Positions 1 through 9,400 of a stretch of DNA of 49,747 nt are shown piece by piece; the stretch's first letter is position 1; each line of letters begins with the position of its first letter. The notes beneath the pieces were generated by a model. It was given only the letters and a program-made list of their open reading frames with translations, had not been told where the DNA came from and did not search any database. Source of the stretch: Luteitalea sp. (GTDB lineage: Bacteria > Acidobacteriota > Vicinamibacteria > Vicinamibacterales > CAVVIG01); the NCBI GenBank assembly GCA_009380045.1, contig WHSN01000011.1, forward strand, positions 1 through 49,747, written 5' to 3'. The position numbers and the translations under genes were made by a program.

Positions 1-56
1 CCCCAGCGCTGCCGTGGACCCTCGTGCTCGCCGGCACCATCGGGTAGGAGATCAGG

Positions 57-1160
57 ATGACGCTCGTGACCCTTGGCGGCAGCCTCCCGATCATCTGCCT
101 CTGGATCACCACGATCGTCGCCACGATCGCCCTGCGGGAGGTCCGGCGCCGCATCGTGCTCGGCCGCCGGACCGAGCGGCGGGTGCTGATCATCGGGACC
201 GGGGTCCGCGCGTTGACCTTGTGGCGGACGCTCTTGCAGGACGCACGCGCCGACTACGAAATTGCCGGGTTCGTCGACACCGCCGACAGCACGCCGGCAA
301 GCCCGGAGATTGCCGGGCAGTGCATCGGCACGCTCGACGACCTCGAATCGATTCTGATGCACCACGCGATCGACGAGGTGTGCGTCGTGCTGCCGGTGAA
401 GTCGCAATACCTGGCGATCCAGGATGCGCTGCTCGTCTGCGAGCGGGTCGGCGTGCGCACGAAATACCAGGCCGACCTGTTCAACAGCCACGTCGCGTGG
501 CCGCGCTACGACGATCCGCACAGTCCGACGGTGACGATGCACGTGGTGCCCGACGATCATCGCCTGACGGTGAAGCGGATCTTCGATCTGACCGGCGCCG
601 CAGCGGCGCTCGTGGTGCTGTCGCCCCTGATGCTGGCGGCGGCGCTCGCCGTGAAAGTCACGAGCCCTGGTCCGGTGCTGTTCTCCCAGGAACGATTCGG
701 TCTCAACCGGCGGCGCTTCGCGATGTTGAAGTTCCGGACGATGGTGGCCGATGCCGAGCGGCTGCAGGGGGCGCTCGAGGAGCGTAACGAGGCGAACGGC
801 CCGGTGTTCAAGATCGCCGCCGACCCGCGCATCACCCCGATCGGGCGGTTTCTTCGTCGCACGTCGATCGACGAGCTGCCGCAACTGTTCAACATCCTCC
901 GGGGGGACATGGCGATCGTCGGGCCGCGGCCGTTGCCGGTGCGGGATGTTCGGCGGTTTACCCGCGCTTCCGACATGCGGCGCTTCAGCGTCCGGCCGGG
1001 GCTGACCTGTCTGTGGCAGGTGAGTGGACGGAGCAATCTGAGCTTCGACGAATGGATCAAGCTCGATCTCCGCTACATCGACGGATGGTCGCTCGCGCTC
1101 GACTTCCTCATCCTGCTGCGCACGGTCCCGGCCGTCATCCGTGGCACGGGCGCGCAGTGA
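57..1160 (+). CDS. Polyprenyl-phosphate glycosyl-1-phosphate transferase (exopolysaccharide initiating enzyme)
   Basis: Transfers a sugar-1-phosphate from an NDP-sugar to undecaprenyl phosphate, the first membrane step of polymer repeat-unit assembly. The protein has 367 residues. One hydrophobic segment lies at about residues 8-26, a Rossmann-like domain starts at RVLIIGTG (about residue 43), and the catalytic bac_transf domain starts near residue 172 with KRIFDLTG. That domain keeps SPGPVLFSQERFG, KFRTM, SIDELPQLFNILRGDM, VGPRP and RPGLTCLWQVSGRS, so the catalytic part is complete. WbaP/EpsB-type relatives usually run about 450-480 residues with four or five N-terminal membrane helices, most of which are missing here. 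An in-frame TAG at 45-47 follows hydrophobic codons (PALPWTLVLAGTIG), so the true N-terminus may be interrupted. The chosen ATG has AGGAG at 46-50. It opens the polymer locus. Confidence 0.9.
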   Translation: MTLVTLGGSLPIICLWITTIVATIALREVRRRIVLGRRTERRVLIIGTGVRALTLWRTLLQDARADYEIAGFVDTADSTPASPEIAGQCIGTLDDLESILMHHAIDEVCVVLPVKSQYLAIQDALLVCERVGVRTKYQADLFNSHVAWPRYDDPHSPTVTMHVVPDDHRLTVKRIFDLTGAAAALVVLSPLMLAAALAVKVTSPGPVLFSQERFGLNRRRFAMLKFRTMVADAERLQGALEERNEANGPVFKIAADPRITPIGRFLRRTSIDELPQLFNILRGDMAIVGPRPLPVRDVRRFTRASDMRRFSVRPGLTCLWQVSGRSNLSFDEWIKLDLRYIDGWSLALDFLILLRTVPAVIRGTGAQ

Positions 1161-1206
1161 ATCGCGACAACCGCTCGGCCGAACGCCGGGCTCAGGAGGC
1201 TAACAG

Positions 1207-2223
1207 ATGGCGGTAAGGCAGGGCACCCACGTTCTCGTCACCGGTGCAGGCGGTTTCATCGGGCATCATCTGGTCACCTTCCTGAAGGGGCAGGGATACT
1301 GGGTGCGTGGCGTCGATCTGAAGCATCCCGAGTACAGCCGGACGGACGCTGACGAGTTCGAGATTCTGGACCTGCGGCGCTGGCCCGACTGCCTCGAGGC
1401 GACCCGCGGCATCGACGAAGTGTATTCGCTTGCGGCCGACATGGGGGGCATGGGCTTCATCTCGCAGCACCACGCGGAGATTCTGCACAACAACGTGCTG
1501 ATCAGCACGCACATGCTCGAGGCTTCCCGCCGCAACGGCGCAAACAGGTACCTCTACACCTCGTCTGCCTGCGTCTACCCGGAGTACCGCCAGACGGACG
1601 CCAACGTGGTGCCGCTACGCGAGGACGAAGCCTACCCCGCGGCGCCGCAGGACGCGTACGGGTGGGAGAAGCTCGTCTCCGAGCGCCTGTGCCTGCACTA
1701 CCACGAGGACTACAAGCTCGACACGCGCGTTGTGCGCTTTCACAATATCTTCGGTCCGCTCGGCACCTGGGACGGGGGGCGCGAGAAGGCGCCGGCCGCA
1801 CTGTGCAGGAAGATCGCGACGGCCAAGCTGACCGGCCAGCACGAAATCGACATCTGGGGCGACGGCGAACAGACGCGGTCGTTCTGCTACATCGACGACT
1901 GTGTTCTGGGCCTCTACAAGTTGATGCGGTCCGACTATGCCGAGCCTCTGAATCTCGGGCAGGACCGGATGGTCAGCATCAACGAGCTCGCGAACCTGAT
2001 CGCCGCGTGCGCCGGCGTCGAGGTCACGAGGCGGCATGTCGCGGGACCGCAGGGCGTCAGGGGCCGGAACTCGGACAATACGCGACTGCTCGACGTGCTC
2101 GGGTGGCAGCCGGAAATCTCGCTGGAGGACGGGCTCGCCAGAACCTACGCCTGGATCGAAGGGCGCGTGCGGGAATCGCTGGCGGCCACCGATCGTCGAG
2201 AGCTTTACGCGGATGCCGTCTGA
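1207..2223 (+). CDS. GDP-mannose 3,5-epimerase-like NAD-dependent epimerase
   Basis: An extended short-chain dehydrogenase that most resembles GDP-mannose 3,5-epimerase, which converts GDP-D-mannose to GDP-L-galactose in the cytoplasm. The NAD-binding GAGGFIG is at residues 13-19. The family signature AADMGGMGFI is present, then SSACVYP with the acid/base cysteine at residue 122, YGWEK with catalytic Tyr151 and Lys155, and GGREKAPAA with the second acid/base lysine near residue 194. These match the residues known in the plant enzyme. The length of 338 is close to, slightly below, plant GME. A consensus AGGAGG at 1194-1199, 7 bases before the ATG, fixes the start. It lies 46 bases after the initiating transferase and overlaps the next gene by 11. 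The product is inferred to be an L-galactose-type precursor for the polymer. Confidence 0.87.
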   Translation: MAVRQGTHVLVTGAGGFIGHHLVTFLKGQGYWVRGVDLKHPEYSRTDADEFEILDLRRWPDCLEATRGIDEVYSLAADMGGMGFISQHHAEILHNNVLISTHMLEASRRNGANRYLYTSSACVYPEYRQTDANVVPLREDEAYPAAPQDAYGWEKLVSERLCLHYHEDYKLDTRVVRFHNIFGPLGTWDGGREKAPAALCRKIATAKLTGQHEIDIWGDGEQTRSFCYIDDCVLGLYKLMRSDYAEPLNLGQDRMVSINELANLIAACAGVEVTRRHVAGPQGVRGRNSDNTRLLDVLGWQPEISLEDGLARTYAWIEGRVRESLAATDRRELYADAV

Positions 2224-3028
2224 TTTCAGCGCGGCGCCTGGAATCGCGCGCTTCGACGTGCTCGGGCTGCCGGTCAGCGCGATCGACTTGACCCAGGCAG
2301 TCCAGACCATCGATACCTGGATTCGCGAGCGCACACCCCATTACGTCTGCATCACCGGCGTGCACGGGGTCATGGAAAGCCGGCGCGACGAGAGCCTTCG
2401 CAGAATTCATGCACGGGCGGGCATGGTCACACCCGATGGCATGCCGCTGGTGTGGCTGGGCCACGTGGCCGGACACGGTCATGTTCGCCGGGTGTACGGT
2501 CCGGACCTCATGCTCGCCTGTCTGAGGCGCTCGCTCCAGACCCGCACGCGGCACTTTTTCTTCGGAGGAGGACCGGGCGTCGCGGAACAGCTCGCCGCTC
2601 GGCTCTCGGCCCAGTTGCCGGGACTCCTGGTCGCGGGAACCTATTGCCCGCCTTTTCGTCCCCTGACGCCTGAAGAAGACGAGCGGGTCATCGAGGAGAT
2701 CGATGGCTCAGACGCCGATGTCGTGTGGGTCGGCCTGAGCACACCGAAACAGGAGCGCTGGATGGCTGACCACGTCAGCCGGTTGCGTGCGCCCGTGCTC
2801 GTGGGCGTGGGCGCGGCGTTCGACTTCCACGCCGGGCTCAAGCCGCAGGCCCCCGGCTGGATGCAGCGAAATGGCCTGGAATGGCTCTTCCGGCTGGCAA
2901 CCGAGCCGCGCCGGTTATGGCGTCGGTATCTGATCAACAATCCAGCGTTCATCTGGCACGTGACGAGAGCGTGGATGCGAGGAAACCTCGTGCGACAGGT
3001 GCCTCCGAGCGTCGAACGGAGCATGTAG
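2213..3028 (+). CDS. WecG/TagA/CpsF-family glycosyltransferase (GT26)
   Basis: A GT26 family glycosyltransferase, which adds a sugar (N-acetylmannosamine or its uronic acid in known members) to a lipid-linked acceptor at the inner membrane face. The start at 2213 lies inside the end of the epimerase gene and gives 271 residues; the frame is open further upstream but those codons belong to the epimerase. Seen are FDVLGLPVSAIDL, NAc-sugar-site-like TPDGMPLVW, FFFGGGPGVAEQLAARL, VVWVGLSTPKQERWM and VGVGAAFDFHAGLKPQAP. The C-terminal EWLFRLATEPRRLWRRYL is basic and typical of the membrane-associated tail of this family. The presence of WecB later in the locus (19579-20715) fits a ManNAc-type donor, though that link is inference. 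Confidence 0.9.
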   Translation: MPSDFSAAPGIARFDVLGLPVSAIDLTQAVQTIDTWIRERTPHYVCITGVHGVMESRRDESLRRIHARAGMVTPDGMPLVWLGHVAGHGHVRRVYGPDLMLACLRRSLQTRTRHFFFGGGPGVAEQLAARLSAQLPGLLVAGTYCPPFRPLTPEEDERVIEEIDGSDADVVWVGLSTPKQERWMADHVSRLRAPVLVGVGAAFDFHAGLKPQAPGWMQRNGLEWLFRLATEPRRLWRRYLINNPAFIWHVTRAWMRGNLVRQVPPSVERSM

Positions 3029-3273
3029 AAGAGAAGCGGGACGGACCCGACCATGGCCGATGACGGAACGGCCGCCGCTCGACCCCGACACCTTGAGCAT
3101 TCAACGTCCTGCCAGTCCGACAAGGATTGGCAGGCGAGCCTCACCGGACACGATGCACGACAACCACGATGATCCCCGGCGCGACGAAGACGACCGCTTG
3201 CGCTCAGCCAGGCCGCGGCGAGCTTCGTCAGACCTCCTGCACGACGTGGCGTCCCCCGTCGACGAGCAGCGCC

Positions 3274-4794
3274 ATGCGTGAGGCCGCTGTCCGGCCCGGG
3301 TTCCCGGCAATCGTTCTCATCACCGCCTGCGCGGCCGTCATCGGCGGCGCACTGGCGTTTCGCACGTCGGCGGCCCTCACCGGCCTGAGTGCCCTGTGCG
3401 CCATCGGCACCGTGCTGATCTTTGCCCGGGCGATTCCCGGCGCGTTCCTCGCGACGCTGGGGATCGTCCTCGCGGGGTACGCGTTCCTGGGACGCAGCTT
3501 CGCCTATCTTGGCGCGCCGCCACTGTTCATCGGCGAGATGATGCTCGCCCTTGGTCTCGTGGCGGCACTGGTGAGCGGGTCGCTCCTGTCGCTGGTCCGT
3601 TCGCCCGTGACGTGGCTGATCCTGGCGGTGTCGGCCTGGGGCGCGATGAGGACGTTGCCGTACATCGGCACCTATGGCCTCGACGCGCTGCGAGACGCGA
3701 CCTTGTGGGGCTACGGCGCCTTTGCCCTGACGGTCGCGGCGTGTGTCTTGAGCACGCGGTCGGTCCCGATCATCGCGCGGCACTACGAGAAATGGATCCT
3801 GTGGTTCGCCGCGTGGCTGCCCGCGGGGATGGTCCTGAGCCGCTTGCTGGGCGACAGCGTGCCGACCATGCCGGGCACCGACATCGCGCTCCTCAGCATG
3901 AAGCCGGGCGACGCGGGGGTGCATCTCGGAGGCGCAGCGGCCTTCATGCTCCTCGGCCTCTACGGCGGGTTCCGTGACGGCCGCTCCGCTCCCCGGCCGA
4001 GTCCCCGCCTGTTCTGGGTGCTGTGGGGCATCTCGTTGCTCGTCGTCACCGCCCTGAACCGTGGAGGGTTTCTCGCCGCCACGGCGGCGCTGCTCGTCGT
4101 CGCCATTCTCGAGCCGTTCGTCGTCGGCAAGAAGATCGTTGTCTATGGAATGATGGCGATTCTAGCGGCGGCCGTGATCCTGGTGGTGTCCTTCAACGCC
4201 AACAGCGCGTCCCAGGTGGCGGCCATCTCCGAGGAGCGCGAGCTGACGCCGCGGCAGGTGGTGGAGAACGTCGTCAGCATCGTCGGCCGCCAGTCGCAGG
4301 CGCGCGGTAATCTGGCTAGCACGAAGGAATGGCGTCTCGACTGGTGGGGGGTGATCGTCGACTACACCATTTTCGGGCGGTACTTCTGGGACGGCAAAGG
4401 GTTCGGCATCAACCTGGCCGACGACGACGGGTTCCAGGTTGCGACCGAGGATCAAGCGCCGTTGCGCAGCCCGCACAACGTCTACATGACGGCGCTGGCC
4501 CGGATGGGAGTTCCGGGCGCCGCGCTCTGGGTCGCCGTGCAGGTCTGCTTCGGGTTGTCGCTGGTTCAAGCGTACCTGCGTGCGCGTTTTGCCGGCGCCC
4601 TGTGGTGGGCGCGAATGAACCTCTGGATTCTCGCGTATTGGAGCGCGTTTCTCGTCAACGCGTCCTTCGACGTATTCCTCGAAGGCCCGCAAGGGGGCAT
4701 CTGGTTCTGGTGTCTGATCGGCCTCGGTATTGCCGTGTTGGAGATGCAGCGCACGGGCATCCCCGGCGGCCGGTCCGTTCGGACAACGGGATGA
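3274..4794 (+). CDS. O-antigen ligase/Wzy-like polysaccharide polymerase
   Basis: A polytopic inner-membrane protein of about 506 residues. It probably polymerises or ligates lipid-linked repeat units at the periplasmic face. About ten or more hydrophobic segments are visible. A large loop (about residues 305-400) is followed by SPHNVYMTALARMGVPGAALWV, which matches the His-Asn-containing element of the O-antigen ligase/Wzy superfamily. The frame stays open to 3127, but the extra N-terminus is Thr/Arg-rich and non-membrane, so ATG 3274 (MREAAVRPGF) is preferred; its ribosome site is weak. The preceding 245 bases (3029-3273) hold only a doubtful 73-codon frame (3060-3281) that overlaps this start. 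The stop overlaps the next ATG as ATGA. Whether it is a polymerase or a ligase cannot be told from sequence alone. Confidence 0.82.
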   Translation: MREAAVRPGFPAIVLITACAAVIGGALAFRTSAALTGLSALCAIGTVLIFARAIPGAFLATLGIVLAGYAFLGRSFAYLGAPPLFIGEMMLALGLVAALVSGSLLSLVRSPVTWLILAVSAWGAMRTLPYIGTYGLDALRDATLWGYGAFALTVAACVLSTRSVPIIARHYEKWILWFAAWLPAGMVLSRLLGDSVPTMPGTDIALLSMKPGDAGVHLGGAAAFMLLGLYGGFRDGRSAPRPSPRLFWVLWGISLLVVTALNRGGFLAATAALLVVAILEPFVVGKKIVVYGMMAILAAAVILVVSFNANSASQVAAISEERELTPRQVVENVVSIVGRQSQARGNLASTKEWRLDWWGVIVDYTIFGRYFWDGKGFGINLADDDGFQVATEDQAPLRSPHNVYMTALARMGVPGAALWVAVQVCFGLSLVQAYLRARFAGALWWARMNLWILAYWSAFLVNASFDVFLEGPQGGIWFWCLIGLGIAVLEMQRTGIPGGRSVRTTG

Positions 4795-5939
4795 AGATAC
4801 TGGTCGTCCACAACGCCTACACGCAGCCGGGCGGCGAAGACGTCGTCTTCCACGCGGAAATCGCGCTGCTCGAGGCGCACGGCCATCAGGTGGTGCGTTA
4901 CACGGCGGACAATCACGACCTGCGCGACTCCGCTCGGGCGAGCGTCGCGGCCAGGACGATCTGGAACGGCGCGTCGCTGCGGGACGTCCGTGCGCTGATC
5001 CGCCAAACGCGTCCGGACCTGATGCACGTCCACAACACCTTCCCGCTCATCTCGCCGACGGTGTATCACGCCGCCCAGGCGGAAGGCGTTCGCGTTGTAC
5101 AGACGTTGCACAATTTTCGTTTAATTTGTCCGAACGCGATGTTGCGCCGGGCCGGACACACGTGCGAAGAGTGCGTCGGGACGTCCACCCGCTGGCCGGG
5201 CGTGGTGCACGGATGCTATCGCGGCAGCCGCGCCGCGACCGGAGTGATCGCGGCCATGCTCACGACGCACGGCGTGCTGGGTACATGGCGGCACAAGATC
5301 GATCGCTACATCGCGCTTTCGGAGTTCGCCAAGAGCAAGTTCGTCCAGGACGGCTGGCCGGAAGCGAAAATCGTGGTCAAGCCCAATTTCGTCGAGTGCG
5401 AGCCGCCGGTACGGAACGCGCCCGGCGACTACGTCCTGTTCGTGGGCCGGCTCTCACAGGAGAAAGGGCTGAGCACGTTGCTGCGCGCGATGGCGACGAT
5501 GTCGCACCCGCCGCTGCTGAAGATTGCAGGTCAAGGTCCGCTGATGGACGCTGGCGGACCCGCCACCCGCATTGAATGGCTCGGCCAGCAGACGCGCGAG
5601 CAGACCTTGGCCCTGATGTGCGGCGCCTCCATGCTGATCATGCCGTCGGAATGGTACGAGGGGATGCCGCTGACGATCGTCGAGGCCTTCGCGATGGGGC
5701 TCCCGGTGATTACCAGCCGGATCGGAACCATGGCGGAAATGGTGAGCCATGGACTGACCGGGCTGCTGTTCCCGCCCGGCGACGCGAACGCGCTTGCCGA
5801 CACGATTGGATGGGCGCTCGCGCACCCGGGTGAGATGGAGGCGATTGCGGTCCGGGCGCGGCAGGAATTCGACTGCAAGTACACGCCCGAGCACAACTAT
5901 CGACGGTTGATGGAAATTTATCACGGGGCTCTCAGTTGA
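4791..5939 (+). CDS. Glycosyltransferase family 4
   Basis: A GT-B fold, retaining glycosyltransferase of 382 residues that builds the repeat unit in the cytoplasm. The start MKILVVHNAYTQPGGED is translationally coupled to the previous gene (ATGA). The N-terminal half has HVHNTFPLISP and a cysteine-bearing stretch (CPNAML, then CEEC) often seen in this GT4 subgroup. The C-terminal half has KPNFVE, YVLFVGRLSQEKGL, KIAGQGPL and the donor-binding MPSEWYEGMPLTIVEAFAMGLPVI, which contains the EX7E motif of GT4. The donor sugar cannot be read from the sequence. Confidence 0.92.
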   Translation: MKILVVHNAYTQPGGEDVVFHAEIALLEAHGHQVVRYTADNHDLRDSARASVAARTIWNGASLRDVRALIRQTRPDLMHVHNTFPLISPTVYHAAQAEGVRVVQTLHNFRLICPNAMLRRAGHTCEECVGTSTRWPGVVHGCYRGSRAATGVIAAMLTTHGVLGTWRHKIDRYIALSEFAKSKFVQDGWPEAKIVVKPNFVECEPPVRNAPGDYVLFVGRLSQEKGLSTLLRAMATMSHPPLLKIAGQGPLMDAGGPATRIEWLGQQTREQTLALMCGASMLIMPSEWYEGMPLTIVEAFAMGLPVITSRIGTMAEMVSHGLTGLLFPPGDANALADTIGWALAHPGEMEAIAVRARQEFDCKYTPEHNYRRLMEIYHGALS

Positions 5940-5951
5940 GACGGAGGTGAG

Positions 5952-6428
5952 ATGGCAACTAGAGTCATGGTGGCAACATTCGCGGTAATCCTGTTCGCGT
6001 TGGCTCCCGCAGTCGTGGCGCAGGCTCCTCCCAGAGGAAGCGGCGCCGTGGAGATCACCGGACCGGTCCGCGTGATCGACGGCGACACGTTCGAGGTCTA
6101 CATCAACGGCCGCCAGACGGCGATCGGGATCATCGGCATCAAGGCGTTCCGGGCGAACAGCCCGTGCGGCCGGAGAGCGGCGCGGTTCACCCAGGCGCTC
6201 GTCAACTTCATCAACGGCCTCGAAGTGCCAATCAGGCTCCGCTTCGAAGAGGATCCGGTCCACACGTTCGATGCCCGCAAGCGGCGCATGTACTATTTGA
6301 AGCTGCCCGGCGGCATCTCAGCGGCCCTCGCGCTGGTCAGCGCTGGTCTGGCGGACCCGGACGGTACGGGCGAAGAGGCCGCCGAGCTCTCGCTCGCCGC
6401 GTCGTTGGCGCCCAGGTGCATCGGCTGA
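5952..6428 (+). CDS. Exported thermonuclease-like (SNase fold) protein, probably inactive
   Basis: A 158-residue protein with a signal peptide at about residues 1-24 (hydrophobic core VATFAVILFALAPAVV, cleavage after VVAQ). The mature part begins like a staphylococcal-nuclease domain: VRVIDGDTFEVYINGR, with Asp43 and Asp45 of the DGDT signature. The next strand, normally RLxGIDxPE with catalytic Arg, Asp and Glu, reads IGIIGIKAFRANSPCG, so those residues are absent. A nuclease activity is therefore unlikely, and a binding or structural role is possible. The ribosome site GGAGG sits 4 bases before the ATG. It lies directly between a glycosyltransferase and the large secreted dehydrogenase and reads in the same direction, so it may be co-exported with the latter. 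The family call rests on one motif. Confidence 0.6.
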   Translation: MATRVMVATFAVILFALAPAVVAQAPPRGSGAVEITGPVRVIDGDTFEVYINGRQTAIGIIGIKAFRANSPCGRRAARFTQALVNFINGLEVPIRLRFEEDPVHTFDARKRRMYYLKLPGGISAALALVSAGLADPDGTGEEAAELSLAASLAPRCIG

Positions 6429-6456
6429 CGAGAATTGTTGACAGCGGGGCAGCAAG

Positions 6457-9400
6457 ATGAAATTCATCGCCAGCGGAACAGTTCGAACGGCCCTGCTGGT
6501 GCTGCTCGCCAGCGCGATCGGCACCGGCGCCATGGCTCAGACGCTTCCGGTCGGATTCGTCGATGAAGCGGTGACCGGTGGGCTCGGCCTGCCCACGGCC
6601 TTTACCACCCTGCCCGACGGCCGTATCCTCGTGACGGAAAAAGATGGCCTCGTTCGCATGATCAGCAACGGTCAGTTGCTGCCGACCCCGTTCATCGATT
6701 TGCGAGCCTCCGTGAACGACTACTGGGACCGTGGTCTGCTCGGCATCGCCGCCGATCTGAACTTCGCTTCCAATGGATTCGTGTATCTGCTCTATACCTA
6801 CGAAAACGACCCGAACGACTATTCCGGCCCCAAGACCGGGCGGCTGACGAGGGTGACCGCCACCGGCAATGTCGCGTCGCCCGCCTCCGCCTTCACCGTG
6901 CTGGGCACGGTTGTCGGCCGATCGTGCAACGACTTCCCGCTCGGCGCCGATTGCCTGCCCTCGGACAATCCTTCGCATTCCATCGGCACGGTCAAGGCGG
7001 CGCCCGACGGCACCCTGTTCGTCACCTCCGGCGATGGAGCGAGCTTCAATGTCGTCGACGACGACGCCCTGAGGGCACAGCATCTCGACTCGCTCGCCGG
7101 CAAGTTGTTGCACGTCACCACAACGGGCAGCGGTGTTCCGGACAACCCGTTCTGGAATGGCGATTCGAGCGCCAACCGCTCGAAAGTCTGGGCCTACGGC
7201 TTCCGAAACCCCTACCGATTGACCCTGGATCCGGTTTCGGGGGTGCCGTATCTCGGAGACGTCGGCTGGGGTCTATGGGAGGAGGTCAACACGGCGAGTC
7301 TGGCGGCTGGAGGCGTGAATTTCGGATGGCCCTGCTACGAAGGCCTGGAGCGCCAGGCCGGGTACGAGACCAAGCCGACATGTCAGGATCTGTACGGGTC
7401 CGGACCGAACGCCGTGCAGTCGCCGGCGGTGAGCTATTTCCACAGCGCTGGAGGATCCGCCGTGACGGCGGGCACCTTCTACACCGGAACGTCGTTCCCG
7501 GCGCAGTATCAGGGCGTGTTTTTCTATGCCGACTACGCGCTCGGATTCGTCCGCTACTTCCAGGTCGACGATCAGGGCCAGAAGTCCGGCCCCCTCACCG
7601 GGTTCGGCGTCGGTCTGAACGGCCCGGTGTATCTCGACACGGATGGTCAGAACCTGCTCTATCTGTCGGTGATCTCGGGAGAGCTTCGACGGATCCGCTA
7701 CGCTGGCGCGAATCCCGACGTCAGCTATCTGAGCGACTGGGACTACGCGTTCTTCTCCTCCGGGTTCGGTCCCGTCCAGCGGGACCAGTCGAACGGGGAG
7801 GATCAATCCCATGACGGTCGGATCCTCACCCTGGCGGGCCAGCAGTATCCGAAGGGGATCGGCCTGCACGCTCCCGCCGACGTGCGCTTTACCCTGGGAG
7901 GGGCCTGCAGCCTCTTTACCGCGTTGGTGGGAGTTGACGACGAGGTCGGCTCGGGTGGCAGGGTCGTGTTCCAGGTGTTCAAGGACGGCGCCGCGACGCC
8001 GGCCTACTCCAGCGGCGCGATGACGGGGACGACCGCAACCAGAAGCGTATCGGTGAACGTCGCGGGCGTGAACACGCTGCGGCTCGTGGTGACCACCAGC
8101 TCGGACGGGCCTGCCGACGATCATGCGGATTGGGCGGACGCCAGGATCACGTGTTCCAGCGCGGACACGACGCCGCCGACGGTGACGACCGTGACTCCGC
8201 CTTCGGGCGCGACCGGCGTGGCGGTGAACACCAACGTATCGGCGGCGTTCTCGGAGTCCATGAATCCGGCGACACTGACAACGACGACGGTGACGCTGGC
8301 GCCGCAGGGCAGCAGCACACCGCTGCCGGCGACGGTCACCTATGCGGCGGCGACGAACACGGTCACGCTCGATCCGGCGGCCGACCTCACGGGCGGCACG
8401 ACGTATACGGCGACGATCAAGAGCGGCGGCAGCGGTGTGAAGGACGCCGCGGGCAATCCGCTGGCCGCGCCTGACATGGTCTGGACGTTCACGACGGCGA
8501 CGGGCGGGACGACCGTGACGTATTTGAGCGACCGGACCTGGACGACGGTGGCGAACGGGTGGGGCCCGGTCGAGAAGGACCGCAGCAACGGGGAAGACGG
8601 GGCGGGCGACGGGTTGCCGCTGACACTGAACGGCGTGACCTATGCCAAGGGGCTGGGAACCCATGCGGCGTCGGACATCCGGTTTGCGTTGGGGGGCGCG
8701 TGCAGTCTACTCACGGGGCAGGTGGGAGTCGACGACGAGGTGGGGACGAACGGGAGTGTCGTATTCCAACTGTTCAACGGTGCGAACCCGACGGCGCTGT
8801 ATGACAGCGGGCTGATGACGGGGGCGACCGCGACGCGGGCCATATCGGTGAGCGTGGCAGGGGTGAATACGCTTCGGCTCGTGGTGACGCCGGGAGCAGA
8901 CGGCGATCCGACCAGCGACCACGCCGATTGGGCCGACGCGCAGATCACGTGCAGCAGCAGCGGGGACACGACACCACCGACGGTGACGACCGTGAGCCCG
9001 CCTTCAGGGGCGACCGGCGTGGCGGTGAACGCGAACGTTATGGGCGCCTTCTCGGAAGCGATGACCGCGGCGACACTGACGACGGCCACGGTGACGCTGG
9101 CGCCGCAGGGCAGCGGCACACCGCTGCCGGCGACGGTCACCTATACGGCGGCGACGAGCACGGTCACGCTCGATCCGGCGGCCGACCTAACGGGCGGCAC
9201 GACGTACACGGCGACGATCAAGGGGGGCGCTTCTGGCGCCAAGGACGTCGCGGCGAACGCGCTGGCGCTGGACCGGGTGTGGACGTTCACGACGGCGGCG
9301 GGTGGGACGACGGTGACGTACCTGAGCGACCGGACCTGGACGACGGTGGCGAACGGGTGGGGCCCGGTCGAGAAGGACCGCAGCAACGGGGAAGACGGGG

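Noticed and set aside
254-484. - strand frame inside the sugar transferase gene
   Set aside because: High-GC shadow frame with no family features; the + strand gene has clear motifs.
3060-3281. Possible 73-codon gene between GT26 and the Wzy-like protein
   Set aside because: Charged low-complexity composition, no ribosome site, no family; overlaps the Wzy-like start. Left as undecided non-coding.
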